A stretch of DNA of 64,000 nt from Thiosocius sp963719025 (GCA_963719025.1 CAVRBK010000005.1:16764-80763), one strand, 5' to 3'. Positions 9,347 to 19,110 are shown, numbered from the stretch's first letter. Made by a program: numbers and translations. Notes: generated by a model from the sequence alone, not told the origin.

Positions 9347-9925
9347 ATGAATACCAACTTCGTGCTGACCAGTGCTGCCTCATTGGCCCTGCTGATCGCC
9401 GCTACCACGGCGAGTGCCGCTCCCGGCCCGGATCGTGACTGGCGTGGCGAACATGGCAAGGGACAGGTTTCGCAGGCCGCCCGCGAGAAAGAAGAGAAGT
9501 TCGATGCGAAGGCCGACAAGCGCCAGGACAAGCAGCAGGAACTTATCCGGGATGCTTGGCAATCAGGCAAATTGACCCGAGAGGAAGTGGCCGAGCTGGA
9601 GCGCCAACAGCGTCGTATCAACGCCATGCAGGACCGCTATGACAACGATGGCAAGTTGTCGAAAGCCGAGCGCGAACGCATCAAGAAGGAACTGGAACGT
9701 GCCCGGGAAATGATCCGCGAGGCCAAGCACAACGATGAAAAAATCGATCGCAACCGCTACCAGCCTTACCGTGGCGACCCACGCCAGGCTTACCCGCGTG
9801 GCTGGGACCAGCGAAACGGCTACCAGCCGAGGTACCAGTACCGCCGTGGGGAGCGCGTCGACCCGCGCTATGATCCGCGTTATGGAAGAGAACCATATCC
9901 CTGGCTCGCCCCCTGGCAGCGCTGA
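9347..9925 (+). CDS. Small exported basic protein, Arg/Tyr/Pro-rich C-terminus
   Basis: A 192-residue protein. The ATG at 9347 is chosen because AGGAGA lies 6 bases upstream and because it begins a clear signal peptide (hydrophobic LALLIAATTASA, cleavage after ASA at about residue 24). Residues 25-125 are very charged helix (Lys, Glu, Asp, Arg). A DNDGKLSKAE stretch resembles a degenerate EF-hand loop: Asp3, Asp5, Gly6, Leu8, Ser9 and Glu12 fit but position 1 is Arg. The last 60 residues are rich in Arg, Tyr, Pro and Asp in short imperfect repeats such as RYDPRYGRE. Likely periplasmic or outer surface. No family recognised. Confidence 0.65.
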   Translation: MNTNFVLTSAASLALLIAATTASAAPGPDRDWRGEHGKGQVSQAAREKEEKFDAKADKRQDKQQELIRDAWQSGKLTREEVAELERQQRRINAMQDRYDNDGKLSKAERERIKKELERAREMIREAKHNDEKIDRNRYQPYRGDPRQAYPRGWDQRNGYQPRYQYRRGERVDPRYDPRYGREPYPWLAPWQR

Positions 9926-10132
9926 GCGAACTGCTCAGGTAAGAGTCCATGGTCGACACTCATCGGTCATTTGCTGATCGACCCGGCCGGGAAGACTACC
10001 AATGGGTAGCTGACCCAGGCGGCCAACTACGGGCATTGGTACTCGGTGCAAATAACGGGGTTTGTCCCCTAATATTGTTCAAATCATTCGTGTTTCTCAC
10101 CGACTCCTTTATGGCCGGCAAGAGGTAGCGAT

Positions 10133-10870
10133 TTGGATTGCCGTTTGATCGCTCACCGCGGTGAACCCGCGTGCTGGCCCGAGAACGCCTTATGTGGATT
10201 TCGCGCTGCACTACAGGCGGGTGCCTGTTATCTGGAAACGGACGTGCAGGTCAGTCGCGACCACGTGCCGGTGTTGTCGCACGACGAGTCCCTGTTGAAG
10301 GTCACCGGGCATGATCGGCTGGTCGCCGAGACGGCGTCGGCCGACATCCTGGCCTTGCCAGCCGGTTACCCGGAGCGCTTCGGCGACCGCTTTGCCGACG
10401 AGCGCATCGCCACACTGCGCGAGTTCGCCGAACTTTTGCGCCATTGGCCGCAGGCTCGCGCCTTCGTCGAGATCAAGTCGGCCAGTGTTCAGGCGTTCGG
10501 CGTCGCGTGCGTGGTCGAACTGGTGCTGGATGCGCTGGGACCGGCGCTCTCGCAATCCATTCCGATTTCTTTCGACTATCCGGCGCTGCAGCACGTACGC
10601 GAGCTATCGGATCTGCCGATAGGCTTGGTGCTGTCTGCATGGAGCGATCAGGCGCATGGACTTGCCTCCGACCTGGCACCCGACTACCTGTTCGTGAATC
10701 GCGAGCTGTTGCCGGACACGCTCGAAACCGTGTGGCCAGAACCCTGGCGCTGGGCGGCGTATACCGCGAACCTTGCCGGTGACGCCGAACAACTCTTCGA
10801 ACGGGGTTTCGACTTGGTCGAGACAGACAATATCCGCGAGATGATGGAGCGACGCACGGGCCACGGCTGA
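10133..10870 (+). CDS. ugpQ: Glycerophosphodiester phosphodiesterase
   Basis: Hydrolyses glycerophosphodiesters from phospholipid breakdown to glycerol 3-phosphate and an alcohol. At 245 residues with no signal peptide it fits the cytoplasmic UgpQ type. The catalytic signature is intact: IAHRGEPACWPEN (His and Arg of the active site, residues 7-19), then LETDVQVSRDHVPVLSHD with the metal-binding Glu and Asp and the second catalytic His. A late EIKS motif (FVEIKSA) and the C-terminal DLVETDNI are also present. The start is TTG at 10133 after AGAGGTAG; the upstream ATG at 10111 runs straight into a stop. Monocistronic. Confidence 0.9.
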   Translation: MDCRLIAHRGEPACWPENALCGFRAALQAGACYLETDVQVSRDHVPVLSHDESLLKVTGHDRLVAETASADILALPAGYPERFGDRFADERIATLREFAELLRHWPQARAFVEIKSASVQAFGVACVVELVLDALGPALSQSIPISFDYPALQHVRELSDLPIGLVLSAWSDQAHGLASDLAPDYLFVNRELLPDTLETVWPEPWRWAAYTANLAGDAEQLFERGFDLVETDNIREMMERRTGHG

Positions 10871-11024
10871 GGGCAGCGAGGAGGCGGTTGTCAGGCAAGA
10901 CCGCCCGTGGCCGGAATAGCCCTTGCAGATTCCGAACCGATCACTCGGCAAAACGATCTTCTCAATGGGGCCCGATAAGGGTAGCGCCAGGCCATGTCTC
11001 CTCAAGGCCTGTAAGATAAAGTCA

Positions 11025-11684
11025 TCAGGCAAATGAGCCCATGTCACCCGGATAGCTCACTTCCTCCAGCTTTCCAGTGTCTACGTCGTAGATGAAACCA
11101 CGCACACTGACGGCGTCCGGGCCGCTGGTGGGGATCCAGGGATGATTCAGTATGCTGTCTATGGAACGGCGCACATCCCAACTCAGCCGCTCCATATTTT
11201 TATCGTCCCGTGGTGAGTCCAGCGCCTCCAGCGGGCCGCGGAAGGCATGGAATGCAGAGGGGGTGGCAGAAGAGGTCTTGCAGGCCACAAATTTACGATT
11301 GGTGGCTTTGCCCAGGAGTTCCTCGGCAGCTGCATCGCCTTCCAGACCTGCCTTGAGCAGGTCGTCGGTGAAAGCCAGCATGCCGCAGCGTGTGTGATGG
11401 ATCAGGACGATCTCGTTGGTGTCGAGCAGGTGATGAGAAATGATCAGGCAACGGATGGCATCATCCGTGACCACGCCGCCGGCATTTCGGATGATATGTG
11501 CCTCACCAGTTTGCAGCCCGAGCAGGTCTTCTACATCAATTCGCGCATCCATACAGGCCACAACGGCCACACGCTTCGAGGGCTGGATCGCCTGCTGACC
11601 CGGGTGGGTTGGCTTATGTATGGCTTCGCCATCTGCATACAACTTGTTGTTTTCAAGAAACTTGTCCGTCGTTGAGTTGCCCAT
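11025..11684 (-). CDS. Beta-class carbonic anhydrase
   Basis: Interconverts carbon dioxide and bicarbonate at a zinc ion in the cytoplasm. The 219-residue protein carries the zinc ligands Cys44 (in CMDARID, with the Asp46/Arg48 dyad), His97 and Cys100 (in HHTRCG), plus the RNAGG motif at residues 66-70. The long insert after the HHTRCG motif suggests one of the divergent beta subclasses. There is no signal peptide. It starts at ATG with GGAGAG upstream and stands alone. It may support carboxylation or pH control, but no carbon-fixation gene lies nearby. Confidence 0.9.
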   Translation of the reverse strand: MGNSTTDKFLENNKLYADGEAIHKPTHPGQQAIQPSKRVAVVACMDARIDVEDLLGLQTGEAHIIRNAGGVVTDDAIRCLIISHHLLDTNEIVLIHHTRCGMLAFTDDLLKAGLEGDAAAEELLGKATNRKFVACKTSSATPSAFHAFRGPLEALDSPRDDKNMERLSWDVRRSIDSILNHPWIPTSGPDAVSVRGFIYDVDTGKLEEVSYPGDMGSFA

Positions 11685-12200
11685 GTTCTCCTCTCCCTCG
11701 ATAAATTCGTTTTATTCTTACGGCTTCGCACCTGAGCCTAGTTCTCAATTCACGGGTGTTCAAGGGAGCAGCTCTTCAAGCAACACGCCGGTCACAGTGG
11801 TGTCATCTCGCCTCCAGCCAGATTGTCTTCCCGTGGAGTCCTGCGCGTTAACAGCCACTATCGAGGTCCGGAATAGCTGAAAATGGCGGGTACTTTTGAA
11901 AAATTCGGGTCCTTCTGAACCCACGCGGAAACAGCTCGATCATTCGCGTGCGAGAGTGCTCACAGACAGAACCTGATGCGACGCTTTCCATTCAAAGGCA
12001 CTGTCGTGAAGGTTCGTTTTTGTACAAGCGAGTCGCTTGGAGGTTTTCAACAGTATCGATCGATAACAGTCGTTACGTTTCCCCCCGCAGCTCAGTGCCA
12101 CTATCGGGATGCGACTCTGGCTACTTTGACAGGTCTGCGTGCCCGGTTTGAGATGGGCTGCCAGAGTGAGATAGGCTGAATCGATCCACGGCCCTTGCCA
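11685..12200. other. Intergenic region between carbonic anhydrase and the TIR protein
   Basis: About 515 bases between divergent genes. It holds the ribosome binding site of the carbonic anhydrase (GGAGAGGAG on the minus strand at about 11690) and presumably both promoters. The short open frames in it have no start signals or family resemblance. I see no repeats or RNA gene. Confidence 0.5.
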
Positions 12201-14516
12201 ATGAGCCCTGCCGCCGAGTTTTCGCAGGAGATTAACTTGCCCGAGGCGACCAATAAATTCCGCGCATTCATCAGTTACAGCCACAGTGACGGGGCTGCGG
12301 CGACCAGCCTCTATCGTCGACTTGAGCAGTACCGCATTCCGAAGAAGCTGAGGCGAGGCAATGTCGCTCGACTCGGTCGCTTCTTCCTGGATAAGGAAGA
12401 GTTGGGTGCCGCGGCAGCACTGGGCGCCGAGCTTGAAGAGAAACTCAACGAGGCCGACCGACTCATCGTGTGCTGCAGTCCGGCGGCCGCCAAGTCGAAA
12501 TGGGTCAACCAGGAGATTGATTTTTTCATTCGAGTCCGGGGTCGGGGTGCAGTTCTCGCCGTGATCCTGGCCGGCGAACCGCACGAGGCATTCCCGGAAA
12601 TTTTGCGCGAGGATGAACCCCTGGCCGCGGATTTTCGGTCCCACAGGGACGGTAAGGAGATCGGCTTTCTAAAGCTGGTCGCCGGTTTGATGGGGGTGGA
12701 CCTCGGGGAACTGCGCGATCTGCAGGCAAAGATGGAGCGCGCGCAAGCCCGCCTGCGGATGCTGCTGGTCGTTCTGTTCGGCTTTCTTGCCGTGGCGGCC
12801 ATCGTCGCCGCATCATTCGCCTACCGTGAAAACCTGCGTGCCCAGGCGATGACGGTCGAGGCGATAGGGATCGGCGCCGGGATTGTCTCCATGTCGGAAG
12901 AGATGTCCCTGCGATTTGGTGTTCCCTCGTCGGCAGTCGAAGAAATGCTGAAATTTGCCGAGGAGCGGTTCGAGCGGCTGTTTGCCAGAGGCGTTGTCGG
13001 CACCGAACTCTCGCGCCAGCAGATGGCGCTGTTAGTGGATTTTTCTCGACATTTTGGGCGCACGGGCGACGTTACCCGGCAACGGGAGAACGCGGCTCGC
13101 GCATTGGTGCTGCTCCAAGACCTGCCGCCGCAGGAACAACGCACGATCGACTTTGTGGAGGTTCACGCGGCACTTGGTGACGCGGAGTGGGCACTTGGCA
13201 ACGAGTCGGCGGCGATCCAGCAGCAATTGCGCGCAATCGATGCGGCACGACAGATGCTGCGAGACATTCCCGATGGCCAGCTGGCGCGCAATCGACTGGC
13301 CGGCGCCCTGGATCGTCTCGGTGGGATTCAGATGGCCACCGGCCATCCCGACCGGTCGCTGCCCATTTTCACCGAGGCGGTTACGCTTCTGATTTATGTC
13401 CTCGAGCAGCAGCCAACGGACGATTTGGCCAACGCGAATCTCGTTACGGGCATCGATTCGCTTGGCAGCGCCGAAGCCATGATGGGCCGCATAGAGCGAG
13501 CGATAGCGACATTCGACGATGCAATAGCGCGTGCAAGGGCGTGGCTTGAGGTGCGACCGGACAGCCTTGCCACGCGTGCGGCCCTCGGATCGGTACTGAT
13601 GAAGCGTGGCCAGACTCTGAGCAATCTTGGACGCATAGATGAAGCGCGTGATGCGCTCAACGCGAGCGTGGCAAACGCCCGTGAACTGCTGGAGGCGGAT
13701 CCGCGCGATGCGGTGGCGAAGCGTGACGTTGCGTTGAGGCTTGGGTTGCTCGCCGGGATCGAGGTCAACAGCGGCGCGCTCGATGCCGCAGCCCCCTATG
13801 CTGCCGATTCGATCGTTTTGTGGCGAGAGCTCGTCGCGGGCGACCCGCAAAATGTCCAGTTGCGGGATAGCTTTATCAAGTCACTCGCCCTTGCGGCTGC
13901 GATCGCCTCGGATCGCAAGGATTTCGCGCTGGCCCAGCAGCTGCTTGCCGAGAAGGCGGAGAATTACCGTGCGCTCAGGGTTGACGATGCGGGCAGCAGC
14001 CGGGCGTCGCTTGCGGAATATGCCGAGACTCTGGAGCGGCTTGGCGATTCCAGTGCGGGCCTGCGCAATGTCGAGGCGACGCTGGCAGCCTACACCGAGG
14101 CCGCAACGATGCGACGCAGGCTCGCGGTATCCCAACCCGACGACACGCGTGCCAAATCGGACCTGGCGAAGATATTGCACGCACTGGGGCTCGCACGGAA
14201 GTTCTCCGAGGATGCCGCGGGGGCGGCAGAGGCGCTCATGGAGGCGGCCACACTCCGGCATGCACTAAGCGCTGGCCCTGGCCCTGGCGGGGATGCTGCG
14301 TTGGCGTTTGCTGCCGCGGACAGCTTCCAGCAACTGGCGCTGGTGCAAGCGAAGATCGATGGCCAGGCCGCCAAAGTCAGCCTGGAATCGGCGCGTGATA
14401 TTTTGCTTCCGCTCGTTCAATCCCACCCGGACGAGCCGGCCTATGCAGACTCTCTGAGCAGGACCGAAGGGGTTCTCGCACTCTTCCCGAAGGATTCAGC
14501 GCCAATGCAGGAATAG
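12201..14516 (+). CDS. TIR domain - transmembrane - TPR-like protein
   Basis: A 771-residue protein starting at ATG 12201 (a TTG two codons upstream is also in frame). Residues 20-130 form a TIR domain: FISYSHSD at 23-30, FLDKEEL, then SKWVNQEIDFF with Trp101 and Glu105 in the position of the catalytic Glu of bacterial NAD-cleaving TIR domains. One membrane helix lies at about 186-207. The remaining 550 residues are Ala/Leu/Glu/Arg-rich helical repeats with about 34-40-residue spacing, consistent with TPR-type repeats. The topology would put TIR in the cytoplasm and the repeats in the periplasm, or both in the cytoplasm if the helix is a hairpin. Roles known for such proteins are signalling or defence NADases; here that is inference. 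No partner gene is adjacent. Confidence 0.8.
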   Translation: MSPAAEFSQEINLPEATNKFRAFISYSHSDGAAATSLYRRLEQYRIPKKLRRGNVARLGRFFLDKEELGAAAALGAELEEKLNEADRLIVCCSPAAAKSKWVNQEIDFFIRVRGRGAVLAVILAGEPHEAFPEILREDEPLAADFRSHRDGKEIGFLKLVAGLMGVDLGELRDLQAKMERAQARLRMLLVVLFGFLAVAAIVAASFAYRENLRAQAMTVEAIGIGAGIVSMSEEMSLRFGVPSSAVEEMLKFAEERFERLFARGVVGTELSRQQMALLVDFSRHFGRTGDVTRQRENAARALVLLQDLPPQEQRTIDFVEVHAALGDAEWALGNESAAIQQQLRAIDAARQMLRDIPDGQLARNRLAGALDRLGGIQMATGHPDRSLPIFTEAVTLLIYVLEQQPTDDLANANLVTGIDSLGSAEAMMGRIERAIATFDDAIARARAWLEVRPDSLATRAALGSVLMKRGQTLSNLGRIDEARDALNASVANARELLEADPRDAVAKRDVALRLGLLAGIEVNSGALDAAAPYAADSIVLWRELVAGDPQNVQLRDSFIKSLALAAAIASDRKDFALAQQLLAEKAENYRALRVDDAGSSRASLAEYAETLERLGDSSAGLRNVEATLAAYTEAATMRRRLAVSQPDDTRAKSDLAKILHALGLARKFSEDAAGAAEALMEAATLRHALSAGPGPGGDAALAFAAADSFQQLALVQAKIDGQAAKVSLESARDILLPLVQSHPDEPAYADSLSRTEGVLALFPKDSAPMQE

Positions 14517-14645
14517 ACCCGATGAAGGTGCCGGCAATCGTTTTGACGATCTCGGGTAAACGCGACAAGGCAGGGGGGGAGTGCACAGGCGGAGGGGCCA
14601 AAGGTCTTCGTGCATCCGTGCCGAGCGATGGATTGGGGGGCGGGG

Positions 14646-15188
14646 CTATCCATCTGAGGCACTTTCTGAAAGAAGTCGACGAAGCTGATCGAGGACGGGC
14701 CTACTGTCCCAGTCGAGAGGACCGAGGGCACGGTATCGAACGAGGCCGTTGACGTCGATAACGAAAGTCGTTGGCAGCACCTGGGCGTCCCAGGCGCGGA
14801 ATGTCGCGCTGTCTGTATCGTGCAGGAGTGTTGATCGGAGTCCCAAGCGCTTTCCCATGGTGGCGGCGCGCCTGGGCTGCTCGCCGACGTTGATGGCCAA
14901 TAGCGCGAATGCGCCACTGTCCTGCGTTGCTGTGAGCCGCTGCAAGCTTGGTATCTCTCGCACGCAGGGCGCGCACCAGCTTGCCCAAAAGTGGACGAGT
15001 ACGGTCTTGCCTCGATAGTCGCTAAGGGTATGGCGTTTGCCTACCTGATCGCGTAGCGCCAGTGTCCGGGGGGTGGACTCGATGAATGCTGTCAGTTCGT
15101 CAGATGTGCTTGCCTGGGCAGGTAGCAGCAACAGCGATACAACAAGCGCAACCTTGTGTGCTGCCTGGTGGTTCCGGTTCTGCTTCAC
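14646..15188 (-). CDS. TlpA-like exported thioredoxin-fold protein
   Basis: Periplasmic thiol-disulfide protein of about 180 residues. A signal peptide or anchor is visible (VALVVSLLLLPAQAS). The redFoxin-like core carries FWASWCAPCVREIPSL with the redox pair CAPC, a TlpA-type beta-hairpin (LLAINVGEQPR), and the cis-Pro loop VLPTTFVID. The start is GTG at 15188 with no clear ribosome binding site, so a different start is possible. It lies downstream of the nine-haem cytochrome on the same strand, but a terminator intervenes. Reducing apocytochrome cysteines is a plausible job, not shown by the sequence. Confidence 0.85.
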   Translation of the reverse strand: MKQNRNHQAAHKVALVVSLLLLPAQASTSDELTAFIESTPRTLALRDQVGKRHTLSDYRGKTVLVHFWASWCAPCVREIPSLQRLTATQDSGAFALLAINVGEQPRRAATMGKRLGLRSTLLHDTDSATFRAWDAQVLPTTFVIDVNGLVRYRALGPLDWDSRPVLDQLRRLLSESASDG

Positions 15189-15253
15189 AATATCGGATTG
15201 CTTTTGCGTCGCGGGTGTCCTCGCTTACTCACTTCTCATTGCGGCGTTCGTAG

Positions 15254-15286
15254 CAAAAAAATGAGGGACGACATCCATGTCGTCCC
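15254..15286 (-). terminator. Rho-independent terminator of the nine-haem cytochrome gene
   Basis: On the minus strand GGGACGACAT pairs perfectly with ATGTCGTCCC around a 2-base centre, followed by TCATTTTTTT. It begins 27 bases after the cytochrome stop codon. Confidence 0.9.
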
Positions 15287-15312
15287 AAGAGCCATTGATG
15301 TGAATCTCGCAA

Positions 15313-18300
15313 TTAGTCGCCGAAGCTTTTGCTCAGGCTGTGGCATACATCGCAGCCCACGGGCTCGCCGGCTGCAACGTGGCGGTTGCGGCCTTCGACA
15401 CTCCAGTTCCGGTCGATGGGCGTCCGCGAGAGTACGGTGCCGCGATGATCGCTGCCATGGCAGGAGCCGCACGTGCCTCCGCCAGGGCGGCCGTTCTGCC
15501 GCTTCGCCGCATCTTTGTGACCTTCTTTCCAGAAGCGTCGGTCGTCAACGAGGTGCATACCGTGCGGTCCGCCTTCGGTATCGTCCGGCAGTTGACTGGT
15601 GATATGGCAGGTTTCACATTCGCTGATCGTGCCAGTATGACCTTGCAGCTGTTTGGCTGTGACATTGTCGTTCGCATTCGGGTTGGCATTGGGCCATTCC
15701 GCATGAGTCGCTCCGTGACAGCCCTCGCACATTACGCCACCGTGACCTGTGCTGATCCGATACAGCTGCGGATTGCCCGCTCCTGGGTTAGCCGTTCCAT
15801 TGAAGCTCGGCGGTACCACGGGTTCCGCGAACCGTTTGTTGCTGGGCACGATGGGGGTCGCCTTGCTGTCGCCGGTCACGAAGGCTTGGCGCAGGCGAAT
15901 CCCGTCAGGATTACCGTCAGCGTCAGCCGTGTTGACTTGCATGCCCGCTGTGCCCACGAGACTGTCGTTTGCGTCACCGGTATGGCATGACCCACATCCC
16001 GGCTCGTTGGCCCAAGGGACGCGAGCCTGAGGGTCTTGCGGATCGTAGAAGTTGCCTGTCAGCGAGAAGGCGCCGACGTTCTGTGGTGACACGTCTTTGG
16101 AGAAGTCGTTCCCCACTTGGGCCATGTCACCATGGCAATCGCTGCACAACATGCCGCCGTTGAACATCGCACCACGCAGACATTGCGAGTTCTTTCCCGG
16201 GTGGCATTGGTAACAGTTCTGGTCCAGTGCGGCGATCCGTTCACCCTGGTTGAGGATGGTGCCGTCTGCTGCCTGTTGAGCGGCTGGGATCGCTGGGAAA
16301 AGCCCTGTAGCACCGTGATGACCATGCATAACATTGGACATCGTGCTCTGCTTCAGTTGATCGCGGCCGTTCGCATTGTCCGGATCGTTCTCAGGGCCAA
16401 CCGGGCCAACGTGTGCCAGATCCAGCGCAGGTGTGTAGTGGCAGCGCTGGCATACAACAGGCGTCTCATTCTCCAGGTTGGTGCCGTGCTCCTGATCGTG
16501 AAGGCGCAGGATGTTGATATCACTGGCGTACTCAATGCTGACATTGACCGGCAATTCGCCGATTGCGGGATCATCGATCTGCGTGGCCACGTCGGCCAGG
16601 TTCACGAGAGCAGCCCCAGCATTGGGAGTTTCCGGCGAAACCTCGACGTCGGCTGAGTGACAGCTCTTGCAGTTCGCTTCTCCCGATATGGGAAGCACCG
16701 TGTCAGTCGTAGCTACCGTGTTGCCGCCAACCGTGGCCTGAACTCTGACCATTGGATAGGGGTTCTCCCGACCGAAATCGTCGAACGCCGCCATGGGTAT
16801 ACCTGACCCTTCAAACCAGCGCAGGTCTTCAGCGACGTAGCCAAATGGGAAGTTCACGAAGAAAGGTTTGTTTCGGTAAAACTCTTTTGCGGAGTGCGTC
16901 ACGTTGCTTACGTACGGTGCCGTCATGCCCGGCATGGCGTGCTGCGTGGCCACCAGATGTTCGTCACCACTCAGTAACTGGCCGTCGGCACCAATGTAGA
17001 GCTCCTCGACATTTGGCACGGGTAGGCCCAGATCCTTGTTGTTGTCGGGATTGAGGGGATCATAGAAGGCGTCAAGGATGCCGGGGGGGTAGAAGGGTGC
17101 GTAGGCCTGCGAGGCGATGTCCCAGAAGTTGGTTTTATAGACCTGGCCATCCGGCCTCACGCCTCGGAATACGTTTGGATCACTCAACACCGGGTCGTCG
17201 GGATTCGATACGGCTGAATAGGTTACGTTCGCAGTACCTGGTTCCAGAATCTTGGGTTCTCCACCACGCTCGATCACTTGAGCGAGGAGTACCTGAAAGG
17301 GCGGAAGAATGCTGGCTATGCGGGTGTCTAGATCGCCGCAATGCATACCCAGGTCGTTGATTGCGAATACCCGGTGGGTGTTGTTGCCGACGAAGGGTTG
17401 TTCTGCCACCGGGCCTTCCACGTAGGGGTCGGCCAGCGTCTCGTTGGAACTCCAACTGGTCGAATTGATCGAGACATCCTGCGCCGGCGGGGTGATTTCA
17501 TCGTCATCAAGAATCGACGCTACGCCAACGTTATCTGCGAGATTGGCGTTGGTCGGATTGCTCAGAATCAGCTCAAAGGTCTCTGTGGGTTCCACCGCGC
17601 TGTCGTTGACCAACGCGATCGGGATGGACCCAGAGGTGCTGCCGGCGGGGATGGTCAAGGTTCCACTGGTTTCCAGGTAGTCACCGGTTTGGCCGGCAAT
17701 TGCCGAACCGTCTTGGGTTGAGAATGCTACCTGGACATCTTCTTGTGCCGCTACCGAAAGGCTTACGGTGAAGATGGAGGCGGACGCGCTCTCGCTGAAA
17801 ATAACGTCGCCAATAGTCATATCGGCTATCACGGGCGTTGGGGGATCGACCGGACCGCTTGGTGCACAATTGTTCGGTGCATTTCTGACCGTAGCCTCGT
17901 CAGACAGTCCGTTGGATTGCGTTACACGTACACGACAGGGCACCTGGTCAGGCCGTGTGACGCGAATGCGCCAGTCGTCCTCATCCAACTGTTCGCTGCC
18001 CAGCACCAACTCGGTATCAAAGGCGTTGGTCAATGTGACCGTCTCACCCTTGGACCCTTCGCCACGAACCTCCAGACGTTGTCTGCGGCTGCTCCAGGTC
18101 GCTCTGTCGATTTTGAAGTCACCGAGGCTCGCCGCTGCGGTGGCTTCCGGATTGGTAGTATCGATCGCGCCAGCTGTGGTGCAGTCGCTCGGTGCACCTT
18201 TGACATCGGCTTCGGCGGAGCGACCATTGCCCTGAGCAGCGTGGACCCGGCACGGCACCTGGTCGGGGTTGCTCACGCGGATGCGCCAGTTCTCTTTGCT

Positions 18301-18525
18301 CAATCGTTGGGTACCGATAATCCGATTGAGGTCAGCAGCGTCTGTCACGGTGACAGTCTGCCGCTTATCACCTTTGCCTTTGACTTCCAGGCGTTTTTTG
18401 CTGGCATTCCAGCTGGCCTGCTTGATTTCAAAGTCGCCTGACCAGGCGACTTGTGGCATGGCCGCGAAGCCGAGGCAGCCCCACAGGAATGACGAACAGA
18501 CTACTAATCTGACGGAATGGTTCAT
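15313..18525 (-). CDS. Nine-haem c-type cytochrome with duplicated N-terminal domain and Calx-beta domain
   Basis: A 1070-residue exported protein. A signal peptide covers residues 1-29 (cleavage near VAWSG). Two similar domains follow at 31-115 and 136-220. Each starts D-F-x-I, carries RLEV(K/R)G, then WRIRV and PDQVPCRV, and ends in a second Cys, so one disulfide per copy is likely. Residues about 232-345 form a Calx-beta domain (GDVIFSES, EPTETFELIL, ILDDDE). The C-terminal half has nine CXXCH haem sites at about 619, 692, 771, 794, 844, 933, 970, 1019 and 1058. GGGGG-type ribosome binding site sits before the ATG. It is probably an extracellular or periplasmic electron carrier or multihaem reductase; substrate unknown. 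The frame is intact over 3.2 kb. Confidence 0.9.
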   Translation of the reverse strand: MNHSVRLVVCSSFLWGCLGFAAMPQVAWSGDFEIKQASWNASKKRLEVKGKGDKRQTVTVTDAADLNRIIGTQRLSKENWRIRVSNPDQVPCRVHAAQGNGRSAEADVKGAPSDCTTAGAIDTTNPEATAAASLGDFKIDRATWSSRRQRLEVRGEGSKGETVTLTNAFDTELVLGSEQLDEDDWRIRVTRPDQVPCRVRVTQSNGLSDEATVRNAPNNCAPSGPVDPPTPVIADMTIGDVIFSESASASIFTVSLSVAAQEDVQVAFSTQDGSAIAGQTGDYLETSGTLTIPAGSTSGSIPIALVNDSAVEPTETFELILSNPTNANLADNVGVASILDDDEITPPAQDVSINSTSWSSNETLADPYVEGPVAEQPFVGNNTHRVFAINDLGMHCGDLDTRIASILPPFQVLLAQVIERGGEPKILEPGTANVTYSAVSNPDDPVLSDPNVFRGVRPDGQVYKTNFWDIASQAYAPFYPPGILDAFYDPLNPDNNKDLGLPVPNVEELYIGADGQLLSGDEHLVATQHAMPGMTAPYVSNVTHSAKEFYRNKPFFVNFPFGYVAEDLRWFEGSGIPMAAFDDFGRENPYPMVRVQATVGGNTVATTDTVLPISGEANCKSCHSADVEVSPETPNAGAALVNLADVATQIDDPAIGELPVNVSIEYASDINILRLHDQEHGTNLENETPVVCQRCHYTPALDLAHVGPVGPENDPDNANGRDQLKQSTMSNVMHGHHGATGLFPAIPAAQQAADGTILNQGERIAALDQNCYQCHPGKNSQCLRGAMFNGGMLCSDCHGDMAQVGNDFSKDVSPQNVGAFSLTGNFYDPQDPQARVPWANEPGCGSCHTGDANDSLVGTAGMQVNTADADGNPDGIRLRQAFVTGDSKATPIVPSNKRFAEPVVPPSFNGTANPGAGNPQLYRISTGHGGVMCEGCHGATHAEWPNANPNANDNVTAKQLQGHTGTISECETCHITSQLPDDTEGGPHGMHLVDDRRFWKEGHKDAAKRQNGRPGGGTCGSCHGSDHRGTVLSRTPIDRNWSVEGRNRHVAAGEPVGCDVCHSLSKSFGD

Positions 18526-19110
18526 TGGGTTTGCCCCCTGTTGTTATTTGTTCTTGGGGTGGAACATTGATCCCCAAACGAATGCACACAGGTGTGTGAC
18601 GTCAAAGCTTAGATGTGAGAACGAACGAAACATGGAAAAACATCCCCGGATTTCTCAAATTGCTTCGAATGGTGAGATACGGATCACAGGTTTGCCGGTG
18701 ATAAGGGCACCTCTAACAATCCATGGATGGCACCTTGAACGACATAATCCGCGCTTGCTGCGCTGAAGACCTTCGCAATAGCCCGCTATTACGTGCGGCC
18801 TTCACCTTGCCAGCCCGAATTCTGTCGCCCAATTTGCTCACCCAGGATCATTAGAGATGCCCATAAGTTATGCCTTGGAACACGCAGGTTGATCTCGTGG
18901 CTGAACCGGTGGTGCTGAACGAGCATCGATAAATATTAAGATATATACAATTGCTGGTGCGCTTCGTCGGAATTGGTAGCTGATCCACTGTGGGCGTGGA
19001 GGAATCGTTATTTATTCCCGCCAGGGGGTCATCGGTGAGGCCGGCGCAGCTTAGGATAGGATGCGTAAACCGGCAATAAATGGGGCAAGTGCCTGGGCGG
19101 GAAATTCGTT
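18526..19110. other. Intergenic region upstream of the nine-haem cytochrome
   Basis: About 585 bases between divergent genes. The cytochrome's ribosome binding site (CAGGGGGC on the minus strand) is at about 18532-18540. The rest is relatively AT-rich, with an AT-rich patch at about 18925-18955. I see no convincing gene, RNA or repeat. It presumably holds the promoters of the cytochrome and of the small membrane protein. Confidence 0.45.
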
